Positions 24,577 to 36,436 of a stretch of 64,000 nucleotides of DNA are shown piece after piece. Every line of letters begins with the position of its first letter. The first letter of the stretch is position 1. The stretch covers positions 40,916,190-40,980,189 of the forward strand of contig CM017567.1 in NCBI GenBank assembly GCA_007844125.1. Direction: 5' to 3'. A program made the translations under genes and the position numbers. Origin of the DNA: Sinonovacula constricta (lineage: Eukaryota > Mollusca > Bivalvia > Cardiida > Solecurtidae). The notes under the pieces were generated by a model that had not been told where the DNA came from, searched no databases, and saw only the letters and a program-made list of their open reading frames with translations.

Positions 24577-24750
24577 AGGGGTGCCTATGTGGTCGATTGG
24601 TGGAGTTTGATGACTTCTCTGACCACATGGGTTTAGTTCCAGTTCGTTGGCAAACTTTCATGTGGGGAGGTTCCACTTGCAGTTGCCCTGCAGTTTGGCT
24701 AGAATTTTCCTACATCAAAAATCACTGGACGTCGCTATAATGACCACAAT
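24577..24750 (+). mobile_element. tRNA-derived SINE, family 1
   Basis: The tRNA-like head (GTGGTCGATTGGTGGAGTTT ... ACATGGGTTTAGTTCC) is followed by a body ending CTGGACGTCGCTATAATGAC. Head, body and end match the copies at 44085-44300 (plus) and 42960-43185 (minus). It lies inside the intron between exons a and b of the minus-strand gene. Confidence 0.65.
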
Positions 24751-24818
24751 TGTCACTTCAAAAACAAGTAACAAAAAATGAGACTCTAATTATAATAAAA
24801 TGAAGTTAATTAACTTAC

Positions 24819-24854
24819 ACTCTCCATCTTCCGTTTGAGTTGCTGGCTACTGGC
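24819..24854 (-). CDS. Exon a (36-bp micro-exon) of an unknown spliced gene
   Basis: Between the minus-strand acceptor TCCACTACAG and the consensus donor GTAAGT lie 36 bp encoding ASSQQLKRKMES, phase 0 at both ends, joining exon b in frame. Three consecutive phase-compatible open exons bounded by good splice sites are unlikely by chance. Upstream exons were not found; the next 5' DNA contains a TTAA element (25126-25605), which could have inserted into an intron. Confidence 0.5.
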
Positions 24855-25125
24855 CTGTAGTGGATGTAAACAGAATGAATAAGTGACAGCGTTTTTTTCT
24901 TTTTGAAGTATTATGCCCATATTCACCAACCATTTTAAAGCCTATGTCATGACTTAAGCCCAAGTCACAATTTTCATACCAACAAAATCAAGCTTATGCA
25001 TGAAGATTTAATGTGATTTTAAGCTTAAAGTAGCAAAGTTAAAGTGTCATGCAAAAATACAGACATGTAGCTAAAGCATAATGAAGATACTGTGGATTGA
25101 AATCCATGACTTGAGCAGTTCTTAC

Positions 25126-25605
25126 TTAAATGTGCTATCTGACAGTTTGGTCCAACACTATTTTCATTAAAAATCTTAATAAACTATTTTTATCTAAACA
25201 GATCTCGCACAATGCTGTTAATTAATGTCCTACACCTGTCTTAAAAGTGTACCCTAACGCACCAATCGCTATTAAAAACATTTTCTATCTGAGCCACGCT
25301 GCACAGTTAGCTATTTTGAACTAAGAAAAACATGTGGCCACTTACGCTTTAGTTCATCCACGTCATACGCCGTGACGCCGATCTCTATTTTTAGCAGAAA
25401 TCCCAATCGTTCTTATTTATAGATTTAATAAGAATGAACATGAGTGCTGATTAACGAGTTTTACTTCCCCAAATTGACATACTGTTAAAAATCGCCAGAC
25501 CTTAGGCTAACGAATGATGTTTTTTTCTAAAGAAATAAGGCACAAATACCCCACACAAAGTTTAAATATTGTAGATGAAGGTAAACTGTCGGATACCACC
25601 TTTAA
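25126..25605 (-). mobile_element. TTAA-flanked inverted-repeat element, full-length copy
   Basis: A 480-bp element bounded by TTAA. Ends read TTAA+ATGTGCTATCTGACAGTTT (left) and, inverted, TTAA+AGGTGGTATCCGACAGTTT (right). Internal blocks (GTTCATTCTTATT, GCTAAAAATAGAGATCGGCG, GCAGCGTGGCTCAGATAG) match the other copies, here in minus orientation. No protein is encoded. Confidence 0.75.
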
Positions 25606-26311
25606 GAATGGTTGATGAATACGGGGTGTGTACGTTAAGTTCTACGTTAAGTTCTTGGACAAGTAAGAAAACCAAACAAGATGGTTGCTGATTACAGTAA
25701 ATTTTATCGGTAGTAGTAATCGGTAGAATATTTCTGATGCACATGTAAAGTATTATAAAAATACAAAGAACTATAGTAAAGTTACCATAAAACAACTACC
25801 GCTACCACGCCGCAGATTAACGACGTTACACGTCACAAATTAAACGTTAACGTCACATCTTTTCAAAATATTCATCGTTGCAATCAACATACTCTCGGTG
25901 ACGCTGCACCCACTTACTAAACACGTCCCAGGCCTGGATCCAGAACTTTTGAACTGGGGGTGGGGGCGAAGACTGCATTTAACCGGGGGGGGGGGGGAGG
26001 GCGAAGGGCGCGTGTGTATGCTTCCCCGGATAAAAGTCTCTAAAATGTCTAAGATGCGTTCTGAAGTGTTTCTGGACAAAAGTTTATCAGTTTTAGTGGT
26101 TTTCTTAAGCGGACTCTGAAAGTCTGAAAAAGTCGAAGACGTAAACCTTCAGCAATATCACTTTGTTCTTGAAAATCGGTTCAAATTCTTAATTCTTAAT
26201 ATGCCGAAACAGGCAAACACATACTTCCCTTCGAGTTGGATGATAAAATGCAGCTAGAGTACAGTTGTACCTTTATTTTCCCATCAATCGTCGTTGGCAT
26301 ATAATAGGAAG
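25606..26311. other. No gene seen; contains a G13 run
   Basis: Around 25930-25997 a block with GGCCTGGATCCAGAACTTTT and a run of 13 G (25985-25997) looks like a fragment of a dispersed element. Both strands have chance frames here. Confidence 0.4.
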
Positions 26312-26374
26312 GATAATAATAATAAAAGTAATAATATTAGTAATGATAATAATAATAATAATAATAATAATAAT

Positions 26375-26416
<42 letters not shown>

Positions 26417-26465
26417 TATAATAATAATATTTATAATAATAATAATATAATAATTATAATAAAAG
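26312..26465 (+). repeat. (AAT)n microsatellite, imperfect
   Basis: About 150 bp of AAT/ATA trinucleotides with interruptions. Frames reading as runs of Ile or Asn across it are artefacts. Confidence 0.95.
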
Positions 26466-27622
<1,157 letters not shown>

Positions 27623-27649
27623 CCATGTGAGGATTATGCCTTTCATTTT

Positions 27650-28200
27650 TCACTAGATGTCAAAGATCAGGTCATCGTTAGGGGGAAAACACCTTAAAAC
27701 TGTAATGAAACACAAAGTACTGTAGATATTTTCAAGAACCTTGGTATATATGTAAAGGGCAATGTGAGGATCATGAAAAAAAAACTTATTTAAAACTGTG
27801 ATAACTCACAATGTACAGAGGAGTTTTTTATGAAACATGATATGCATGTATTGTAAAGGGCAAAGCAATGATCATTCACAGCCTTTTATTTTTCACAACA
27901 GTCAGGTCACCGTTACTATAAATAGAATAAACTTAATACTGCGATAGCTCACAATGTATTGATGATTTCTTTATTAAACTTGGGGTATGCATAAAGGGAA
28001 ATGTAAGGATTATGCATGACCTCTTAGTTTTCACCAGAGGTCAAACGTCAGGTCAATGTTACTATAAAAAGAAACATATTAATATTTCGATTACTCTGAG
28101 TGTACTACAGATATTTTATGATACTAAGTTTACATATATATGGAATTATGACAACATTTTCCATCAGAGGTCAAAGGTCAGATCACTGTTACTGTAAATG
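27650..28200 (+). repeat. Four to five diverged ~130-bp tandem repeats
   Basis: Units begin near 27659, 27777 (partial), 27900, 28038 and 28170. The shared order is AGGTCAAAGGTCAGGTCACT-like, TTACTATAAA, then AACTGTGATAACTCACAATG, then GTAAAGGGCAATGTGAGGAT, then TTTTCACCAGAGG. The last unit contains a perfect AGGTCA-A-AGGTCA direct repeat at 28168-28180. Confidence 0.6.
28168..28180 (+). promoter_or_regulatory. DR1 nuclear-receptor-type element
   Basis: AGGTCAAAGGTCA is a perfect direct repeat of AGGTCA with one-base spacing, the site bound by RXR/HNF4/COUP-type receptors. It belongs to the ~130-bp repeat unit, and earlier units carry eroded versions (for example AGGTCAAACGTCA near 28036). 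Function is only inferred. Confidence 0.35.
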
Positions 28201-28234
28201 ATGTAAATGATGCAGCCGGGTGACAGGGAGAGTC

Positions 28235-28310
28235 CGGTTAGCTCCGTCGGTAGAGCATTCGCATTGTTAGCGAAGGGTCCCGGGTTCGAGGCCCGGACTG
28301 ACTGCACATT
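28235..28310 (+). mobile_element. tRNA-like SINE head
   Basis: A box TTAGCTCCGTCGGTAGAGCA and B box GGGTTCGAGGCCC, with a perfect anticodon stem (TTCGC/GCGAA, loop ATTGTTA), a good T stem (CCGGG/CCCGG), and AGTCCGG/CCGGACT that can pair at the ends. The position after the anticodon is T rather than the usual A and the standard acceptor register is mispaired, so I call it a SINE-type head rather than a working tRNA. Confidence 0.6.
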
Positions 28311-28319
28311 TTTCTTCCT

Positions 28320-29123
28320 ATGTGTACTGTCAAAGTAACAGGCAGTGTCATGCAAAAAGCTGCAGGACGAGGCACACTAGCATCACAGAGGAAATACTTT
28401 GATATTGTGATTGGAGGAAAAGACGAACCACCGGTGAATTACATACAAAAGAACGCAATGGATTATGGTTTAAAGAGCGAGCAAAACGCTACTGCTACGG
28501 TTGTAAGTAAATAAGCACCTGTTTACTATCCCGGGTATACATTTTATGAAGAAGGTGCATATATGCTGGTGAATAAAAATGGTAAAGAAATAGTTGTTGT
28601 ATTCCCCGATGGCCGTTTGGGGTGCGGTAGCAAAAGACCCATATCTGTGGAAATAAAATGTCCATTCCCACAGTATTCAGGTGCGACACCTGTGTTTTAC
28701 AACGTAAAAGAGAGACATTTTGTTCAAAGTCTTGTCGAAGCATATGTGCTTGGTGCTGATGAGCATTTGTATATAAGTTGGTCCAAGCAGTCAGCAACAG
28801 TGTTCCGCATGAAAGGCAATGTCAACCTGTTAAAAAAGGTTTTGGATGAGGTGAATAGTTTGTACTCCGCCTAAATACCAAAACGACCAGCGATAATAGA
28901 AGCAGAAACTTGGAAAATTAAAGATAAAGTGAAAGCAGAAGTTTTTAAAGCTGATTTACTTTGTGCGGTTCCGTCTGTAGTTGGAGCCCCCAAACCAGCC
29001 ACAAGACAAAATACAAAATCACCGTATTACCAAACTGTTAAAACATCAAGTGCCACTGATATAGATTTTCAAATCACAGATGTAGTACAGTGCTTGATGA
29101 AGTGTAAGAAAACAATTTTATAA
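28320..29123 (+). pseudogene. YqaJ-type PD-(D/E)XK nuclease domain, broken
   Basis: One plus frame with two in-frame TAA codons (about 28512 and 28872). Order: a helical region (QKNAMDYGLKSEQNATATV), APVYYPGYTFYEEGAYMLV, then FPDGRL (metal-binding Asp) and SVEIKCPFP (the E-x-K of the PD-(D/E)XK core), then VKERHFVQSLVEAYVLGADE and LYISWSKQSATVF. This is the layout of YqaJ-like exonuclease domains, found in phages and in many animal mobile genes. The catalytic residues are intact though the gene is broken. After the domain the frame runs on to 29123. It is followed by further broken frames of the same gene. Confidence 0.7.
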
Positions 29124-29166
29124 GCGTATACCGTCCAGAAACCAGTTGCGTCAGAAATTATTATTT

Positions 29167-29998
29167 ACATGTTGAGCGATATGGACCGGACTTGGAAGAA
29201 AATGGACACTGGCTGCCGGTGGCATTCCTGTATAAAGGTTACAGTTTCCCTATGACGACCGCTAGAGGAATTTTGGAAAAAGTACCGAAAGCTTGTGATG
29301 ATTAAGCTTTTCATGTGTCTTGTGAGGCGTTTGGTGGACAATTTGCTCCACTGAAGGATTACGACAGCCACGGCAACCCTTTGTCCCTGTTTGCATTTCA
29401 GCGACAATACTGGACAAACGTCAGAAAGATGTCCAAGAAGGAACTGATTGATGCAATTTGCGCATTGTACTCAAAGCTGAACATACTGAGGGAAATAGAA
29501 AGTGCTCAACAAAGCACAACCGAAGCAAATCGTCACAATGGGAAAATTGTTGCTACAAACGAGAAAATATGTCAACAACCAATAAAATGTCTCCCTGATG
29601 TTATATTCAAGAAGGTAAAATTGTCTAATGAAGATGAGTGTGCTGCACAATCTGTTGACAATACTGGGCTTGATGAAGAGGTCACTGGCATAATACAAAG
29701 CGCATTGCAAAATAGTAATATAGCAAGTAACAATGAGTCAGAAATTGTGCCAACAGACCATGTGCCGCCCTCAGTAACAGACACGTATGATATGGTGAAA
29801 ACTGACATACCTCAGTCGAGTCACGACGCAGGTTCGATAGGAACCAATAAAATATCCGATTGTTTTAGATGATCATGATTTCGAAAACATGGTCCAGCTG
29901 TGTAGTTCTGTAGGTTCCAAAAATCTATCAATAAAAGATGCAAGTGATCTTAGAGACCTGTTTACATCTGCAAAGGAGTTATTCTGCATGGCATTTTG
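29167..29998 (+). pseudogene. Middle part of the nuclease-associated gene
   Basis: After a frameshift near 29150, the plus strand reads HVERYGPDLEENGHWLPVAF, TTARGILEKVPKACDD, a TAA at about 29303, then FGGQFAPLKDYDSHGNPLSL and a long Ser/Thr/Glu-rich tract to 29872. A further shift near 29855 continues it as DFENMVQLCSSVGSKNLSIK and stops at 29998. The pattern (one long protein split by stops and single-base shifts) indicates pseudogene decay. No domain is recognised here; the Ser/Glu tract is probably disordered. Confidence 0.55.
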
Positions 29999-30940
29999 AA
30001 CTACCTAAATGTCAAACTGGCCACATTCAGCATGACAATAAAACTAAGTCTGACAAAGGCTGAGAAAATAAACAAGATGTGCGAGGTATTTCGTCAATGC
30101 TTAGCGGAGAAAACAAACTAAGGAAACGAAAACCTGTGAAAAATCTCAAGACCATGTGCATACATGCACTTAAAAACGATCATATCCAAAAGATGCAAAA
30201 GCTGCATCATAGGCAGAAGCCTCGTGGTCAACAGAAGAAAAAAAAGGGTTCAAGAGTTCATATGTGTTAAAAGAAGTTTGCATCACATCAGAGGCTTTCG
30301 ACGATATCATATTCAATCCATTATACTCGCCAGAATATGTTCCGACTACAGGACAAATGTCAAATCGAAACTTATCCGAACCGGCCTGGACGTAAAGCCT
30401 TGCAAAGATATGGCACTGTCCGGCAAAACAAATCTGCCACTGGCTATGCTGGAAATGCACACTGATGGAAACATCATGCACCAACAGAGTGACCCACATA
30501 TGCGAACAATGTTAAGCAAAGAAGTGGAAAGCGAGTTAATTAACCAAGGTTCTGAAGCAGAAGCAATGTTATGTAGGCTACTTAGAGAGTGGCATGAAGC
30601 AGAAGACAAACCTGGATTATCCACCAGAGAACGGGTGCAGCGATCCTTGAGATTCAGAGAGTGGCTTCTACAAGGGTACAAGTTTGAAGAATTTCCTCCT
30701 AGAACTCAGTATGTCAAGGGTATCCTCAGGGTCACTTGTGAGGGTCTTATATGCAGCATTAACGCACACATGCTGCTATATGCAATATGCAAAGGTGGTG
30801 CATTTAACTGGAGCTCCGTATCTACCCTTGTCGCAGAGAATTTCATGGGAGAATTGGCCAAACGTTCACAGAACAACCATGGTGCAGATATGACCGAAAT
30901 ACCAGAGCTACATTCTATGCGGTTGAACCCAAAAAGATAA
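29999..30940 (+). pseudogene. C-terminal part of the nuclease-associated gene
   Basis: Plus-strand pieces in alternating frames: GILNYLNVKLATF and KAEKINKMCEVFRQCLAE (to 30108), a Lys/Arg-rich block (30120-30245), FDDIIFNPLYSPEYVP in one frame near 30300-30330, then from about 30395 a long open segment with EAEAMLCRLLREWHEAEDKP, RFREWLLQGYKFEEFPPRTQ and SSVSTLVAENFMGELAKRSQ. I recall similar WHEA / FPP / VSTL-ES-FF patterns in uncharacterised mollusc and coral proteins, but have no function for them. A zinc or DDE motif is not evident. It lies directly downstream of the YqaJ segment and is probably the same gene. Confidence 0.5.
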
Positions 30941-31002
30941 TGATTCAAAGCATGACATTTTCAGGACATCAGCTTTTTTGTTTTAATTGTCTACTTGGGG
31001 TG

Positions 31003-31560
31003 GATTGTGCATGGGGGAACAGTAATTAAACTTACATTCACTATTTTTCCAAAAGCTATCCAAGTGTCGCTCAAAGCTAACCATTGATTTACTCCTAACC
31101 GCTTTATCTTGTAAACTGTTCCATAGATCCACAACACAGCGTGTAAAAGAATCTTTTTTTTTATATCTGGTCGTGCTTATACAATTTCAAACTATATCCT
31201 CTTGTAGTTATCCTAATTATCATTCAAATGGAATAACTATGAAACTTCAGAATCATATTTTCCACTCATTATTTTATAGACTTCAATCAGATCCCCTCTA
31301 TATCGTCTGTGCGGGTAGGTTAAGCTTCCTTAACATTTCTTCGTGTGCAAGTTTCGAAATTTCAGTTTTACTAGTTTTGTTGCTCTTTTCAGAACATTTT
31401 CAAACATGTCTGTATATTTTGCCTTATAAGGACACCACATTGGATTGGCATATTCCAATACTGGCCAAACCAGACTTGTATACAGCAGTGTGAACACTTT
31501 CATTTCTAAATATTAAAATGACCCCCGAATCATTACTTTAATTAGGTTTTCTCACGTTTT
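31003..31560 (-). pseudogene. LINE remnant: C-terminal end of polymerase
   Basis: The minus strand from about 31510 reads KVFTLLYTSLVWPVLEYANP, MWCPYKAKYTDMFENV, KRATKLVKLKF, then after a stop HRRYRGDLIEVYKIMSGKYD, then another stop. This is the end of CR1/jockey-type reverse transcriptases (the YAN-VW-P, RRATK and RRxRGD-IEVYKI blocks). Several stops make it dead. It lies between the broken nuclease gene and its possible last exon, as if inserted in an intron. Confidence 0.75.
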
Positions 31561-31926
31561 CGCTTATTTGACTCTCAAATGAAAGTTTGTCATGTACAGT
31601 TACTCCAATTTCCTTTTAACACTGTCTTGTTGTTTTTTTTTCATATTATTTTTCATAATTAATGTGTTAATTGTGATTGTTTTTATTTATACAGAAATGT
31701 ATTTAATAAAAGTGCATTTCCAGGTCGTTTCAAATGAAAACGTCAAAATCCAGAGCATACGCTGTTCCTGAGATACATAACTGTACAGTCGAATAGTCTT
31801 CAACATCAGCAGACAATGTCACCGTGAACTGTCAAAAGATCTCAACAGGTACTTTTAAACAGCTACGTAAACAGTGTGCATTAAAACGCCACGTGTATTG
31901 TCATATTTTAATTGTATTTGTTTCAG
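31561..31926. other. No gene seen; probable intron end
   Basis: AT-rich DNA leading into the acceptor TTTAATTGTATTTGTTTCAG at 31907-31926. Confidence 0.4.
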
Positions 31927-32098
31927 AGACCATGTGTTTGACCTGCGAACACCTGGAAAAGCCAAACATGGCTTAGCAGGAAAGTTCGGTCAACAGCCTA
32001 TGTGTGTGCAGTGCGTAAGGGCGCACTATAAAGTTGACGAAAGCAAAATATTACCGTCTGCTTCTCTTGGTTTTCTTGAAGACATGATCGAAATATGA
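31927..32098 (+). CDS. Last coding exon, probably of the YqaJ-associated gene
   Basis: A strong acceptor (TTGTATTTGTTTCAG) opens a frame of 56 codons ending in TGA: DHVFDLRTPGKAKHGLAGKF, PMCVQCVRAHYKVDESK, SASLGFLEDMIEI. It holds a CxxC motif (CVQC). The first base would complete a codon from the previous exon (phase 2 to 1). Composition is fully protein-like and there is no internal stop. It lies on the same strand and 1 kb downstream of the broken nuclease gene, so it may be that gene's last exon, but linkage is inferred only from position. An AATAAA follows at 32251. Confidence 0.55.
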
Positions 32099-32250
32099 TA
32101 GTGTCCTGTAAATTTTGTGCGATGGATTGCTTCAGTTTGTACATTGACTGAAGTTTAATTTCTATTGGGTCACTATTAATACCAACAACAACCAAGTGTA
32201 TAGCTTTTTGATAAAACAGTATTTAAATTTTGAAAAAAAAGTAGAACTTA

Positions 32251-32256
32251 AATAAA
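32251..32256 (+). terminator. Candidate polyadenylation signal AATAAA
   Basis: AATAAA about 150 bp after the stop codon of the 31927-32098 exon. In AT-rich DNA this hexamer is common, so support is mainly positional. Confidence 0.35.
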
Positions 32257-32439
32257 ATGTGAACTGTTATAAAAATAAAACTTATTTGAGTTACATAATA
32301 AACAAAAAAAACTGTATAATTGTCTTTTAATGTGCTTGTCGTCAAGTGATTTCACGTCGATGCATCTTATACTTTTCTATATTTAAGCAATATTAAAGGT
32401 TTTGTATGACTCCAACGATGCAGGTACATATAACCTAGT

Positions 32440-32720
32440 GATTCCAATAGCCAAAAGTGCTAATAAATAGATCAAGAGGCCCCGGGTTAGATTACATGTC
32501 TTGACATACCAAAATCGTTATGATATAGCCCCCTTGCTAATGCTCAAGCACATGTTAAGTTCCACACCAGGTTGGCCAGAACTCAGTATAATGTGACTGG
32601 GTTGGTTGTGGTATCATGCCAGGTGTTCACAGCATGCTATACACAGTAGAGGCAGCACCTTATCTGCTTTAAGTGCACACGATCTCCAAATGACTGAATT
32701 ATTCTGGTCTGTTAAAACAT
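32440..32720 (+). mobile_element. SINE-like dispersed repeat, decayed
   Basis: A weak tRNA-like head (ACCTAGTGATTCCAATAG ... CCCCGGGTTAGATTAC) is followed by a body with AATGTGACTGGGTTGG, GGTATCATGCCAGGTGTTCA and CAGTAGAGGCAGCACC. I recall near-identical body motifs as abundant repeats in mollusc genomes; not checked. Confidence 0.45.
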
Positions 32721-32922
32721 TGCTGATATTTCTTGCTCACTATAACTTTATGTCTATGACACTCAGGTGAGCGATATAGGGTCATTATGTCTTGTATTGT
32801 TTTTGTTCCAAACAGCAAGAAATAAACCAACAACCAAGTTGGCTCATGGTTCCATCATAGAACATGTCATGCCAAAGTTTTTGGAAAATGTGCCAGTTGG
32901 TCACCATCATTATCACTAATGC

Positions 32923-33398
32923 TCTCATTATATAGGCTTTCTACTGGTCCCTACTTTTCCTATTTTTTCCTACGATTTCAACTGAGACCTACTATTATCC
33001 CCCCTATTTGCTCTCAGAAAAGAAAATGTAAAATGAACCTCAAAATATTTCATTAGTTGTAGTTACAGTTGCTCCATTTCTTGTGAATAGCAGTTAAGAT
33101 GTGCTAGTGGGTACACCTTGGGAAGTCCATCCTATAAAGCAATATGGTCCCTTGGCCAGTCAGACATATTGGTCAAAGGTGCCTGTCTTTCAAGCATGGA
33201 CAGAACAATGGATTATGGTGGGCAACATAATGACAATAACGTTAGAAATAATGGTAATTCCAAATGGAACTAGTAAGAAATTCCTTATTTAGCCCTATTT
33301 TTTACTTATGAAATTTGCTACTTTGCCCTACTTTTTTTGTAAAAACATGCCCTTATTATTTTTTGTGAAGAGGCAGTAGAAAGCCTGCATTATGTGAG
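32923..33398. mobile_element. MITE with ~24-bp terminal inverted repeats
   Basis: AGGCTTTCTACTG at 32934-32946 is repeated perfectly inverted at 33374-33386, and the flanks extend the match (CTCATTATAT left, CTCACATAATGC right when inverted). The ~475-bp interior is pyrimidine-rich (CCCTACTTTTCC-type blocks near both ends) and encodes nothing, the profile of a non-autonomous DNA transposon. Confidence 0.6.
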
Positions 33399-35539
33399 TC
33401 GTGTACAGACATGATAGTGTGGTATCATCAGGGGACAAAACTGGCAACACTAGTGAATGTCTGTAAAAATAGTGTACCAACTAAAAAACTATCTTGTCAT
33501 ACAACTTATCTTTAAATATAGCAGATATGTATGTTGTTATTAACTTTTATATTGAGAGTGTTTATTTGATTTGAATGGTTTATTGTTTAAGTGATTTTGA
33601 GACAACAGTCAGAAAAAGGGATGTTGTTGACAGTGGAAGGCATGCTGCTAATGGAATTATTATTCAGGAATGACAGTAACCTTTCCCTGACAGGGATTTC
33701 TCAGGAGTGCAATATTATGAACAAATAACCCTATCAGTACAGAAGACTGATTTCTTGGAATAAAAATCACACTGTTATTTGTAAAAAAAATAAGCACCTG
33801 TGTGCCCCCTCTAACATAGGCAAGGAAACTGAACTAGTGTGCCTGTTAAATCACTTTATATGTAACATAATACCATCTATGAATACTATAAGCGTGTGCT
33901 TGGGTATCTGTGGAGGATTTAAATCATTATATTAATTCATTGTGAATTATTTTACATGTCATTTGAAGTATTTAATTGGACAAAACTACCTTTTAAAAAA
34001 ATGGCATTGTTAATTTACTTTGTTAAACAATTATTATAAAGTATGCTACTTAAATTATTTACCTTACAAAAATAGCATTATGACTGTGTAGTACTTAGAG
34101 TGTAACATTTTTCATATATATGTCAGTAAGGGATTAAAAATTGTAACTTATCTGTTCATACTTACTTGGTATTTATTTTTGTATTTTTAATTTTAATATT
34201 TATTTAATGAAGCCTATTAGAGGTACACAAATATGCATTAAATCCCTTTAGTTATGATTTGATAAACATATAAAAAGATGGAGAAAGTATCCTACAGGCA
34301 AAAAGTTACAGGCCTGTACTGTAATAAAAGATTGTTTGCTATGCTTGTATGAAGAATTTAGTGCAATGTTTTTGTTGAAATTTGTTTAATAATTTTGGTT
34401 AACTATATAAATGCTTATTACATGTTTATGTGTCAACATTTTTTTTCTCAAAATGTTTTGATTTTCTAGTGTTTTGGTTTACAAATGTGTTATAACATAA
34501 GTCAGGATAATGTCACGCAATTGTTTGCCTGAGTGTTTATAGTACCTATATTGGAAATTAAAAAGTAATGTGGATCACTTGAATGAATAAAAAATATATC
34601 ACACACATTACTATAAGTATTTTAAACATTTGTAAGTGTGTCTTCATATAACATGAAATAACGTAGTACAGCACCAGATAAAGAACAACATTATTCAGTT
34701 ATTAACAATACTATTAAAAGCCGGATAGCAACCGGATAGCAAGGTAGTGACAGTATAAGATTACAGTTAATTAAGACAAAATGCCAGAATCAATTGCTTT
34801 GAACTAACATGTTTACATGCTAATAGGTAACCAGTGAGCATTAAAAACAATTTTACAACTGTAAACCTTCTTCTTTTCAGATTTTGTCTCAATTTAAGTT
34901 CTAACATTTTTTAATCTAGTAAACTACTATGGCAAAACAAATTCTCACATGCACATACAATATAGTCATGATGAGGGTCAGGGCTTAAAATCAGGTAGTT
35001 AAAGAGGATTAAAATGAGTGCAAGTAGACATGATGCAAGTAGACCTAACACATTTTGTCTTCATATTACCAACGTTCTTTGTCTTGTACATGTTTTTCAT
35101 TTTGATTGCATGAAATTTATCCTGTAATATGCTAAATATTTTTTTGATTTTAAAATTTATGTAAGATAATAAATGGTATCTATATAAGTATTTGAGATAG
35201 ACATGTCAGACAGAAGATTGAAAACTTAAGTATTTTTAAGGACATTGAAAGTAAGATCAGGGAGATTGATTGCAGGCTTAACTGAATTGCTGTTTTAATC
35301 TTACTCATGTTTTCAGTTATGCTTATTGAAAAATAAATAAATAAAAGTGTTATTGTTATTCGTTTTATTTTATTTTTTTACAAAAAATAACAGTAAAATG
35401 TTGTGTGTGAAATCAATGTCCACTGGATTAGGCAAGTTATTAGCACACATTCAGGTTTCCTTGAACTCCTCTTGAAGGACATGAACCAGTTTATTTTTTG
35501 TTGCAACCTTTTCATCCACATCAAACTACTTTCTCCTCT
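33399..35539. other. No gene seen
   Basis: AT-rich DNA with no motif, repeat or RNA gene that I recognise. Confidence 0.5.
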
Positions 35540-35651
35540 TCATTTTTCCTTCTGTAGTCTCCAGTATAGAATATAGAAACAGTTTGCTGTTTTCCCTACG
35601 TTGATATACAACCCACCATCATTGCACCAGTAACTTCTGTGTCTATGGAGT
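35540..35651 (-). CDS. Possible small exon, weak
   Basis: A minus-strand acceptor (GTTTTTCTTTGCAG) is followed by an open stretch to 35540 (HRHRSYWCNDGGLYINVGKT...). The family is unknown and no partner exon is found. It may be chance. Confidence 0.2.
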
Positions 35652-36140
35652 CTGCAAAGAAAAACAACAACATATTTTGCATTATGAATCATTAAGTTAA
35701 CAAGAAAAATAATAACAAGGCCTGTTTTTCTTATATAGAGTAAATCCACATTTTAGTGAAATATTTGCAATCGTTGGGAGACAACATAGCTTCCATAACC
35801 CTTGTTTTGTAATCAAATTGATTTTTTTCACATGTAAAGACACTAAATAATATTTCTTTTATTAATTATATTTATATTGGCAACTTTTAGCTACTACTGG
35901 TAGGAGAAGAAACAGATTTATGCCTGGGTATAACCACCAGTTCATCACAACTAAAAGATCTACCCAAATGAAGTTGACTGGGGGTGCTCCTTAATCACAA
36001 CGAAGTTTAAAGTACAGTAATGTGCCAAAAATAAGGGGGAAAATGAAAACTAAGCTGGCTATATTGACAGCTGTAAAATAACTTTACTTACAAAATGTGT
36101 GTCAGATTTAGACTATAATTTTAGTCACAAACTTTTTTAT

Positions 36141-36376
36141 TTAAAGGCATCTCAAAAAACTTATATAAGTGACCCCCCCCCCCCCCCCATTTATTGCCCC
36201 ACCCAGCATGTGAGGGCATCTGGTTTTCTGATAAGCCAGGCTGCCACAGTCTGTAACGATGTGTCTGTCACACAGGTATTGTTCAAGATTCAAGTGTATG
36301 TATGCTATATCTGGGGGTTGAACATAGTCATTCACAGTTTGTAAAGGAAACAGTTGTGAATATACCAATTACGCAA

Positions 36377-36436
<60 letters not shown>

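Noticed and set aside
25840..26119. Pro-rich minus frame and Gly-rich plus frame around the G13 run
   Set aside because: Both read through the same G/C run and a dispersed-repeat fragment; neither has supporting context.
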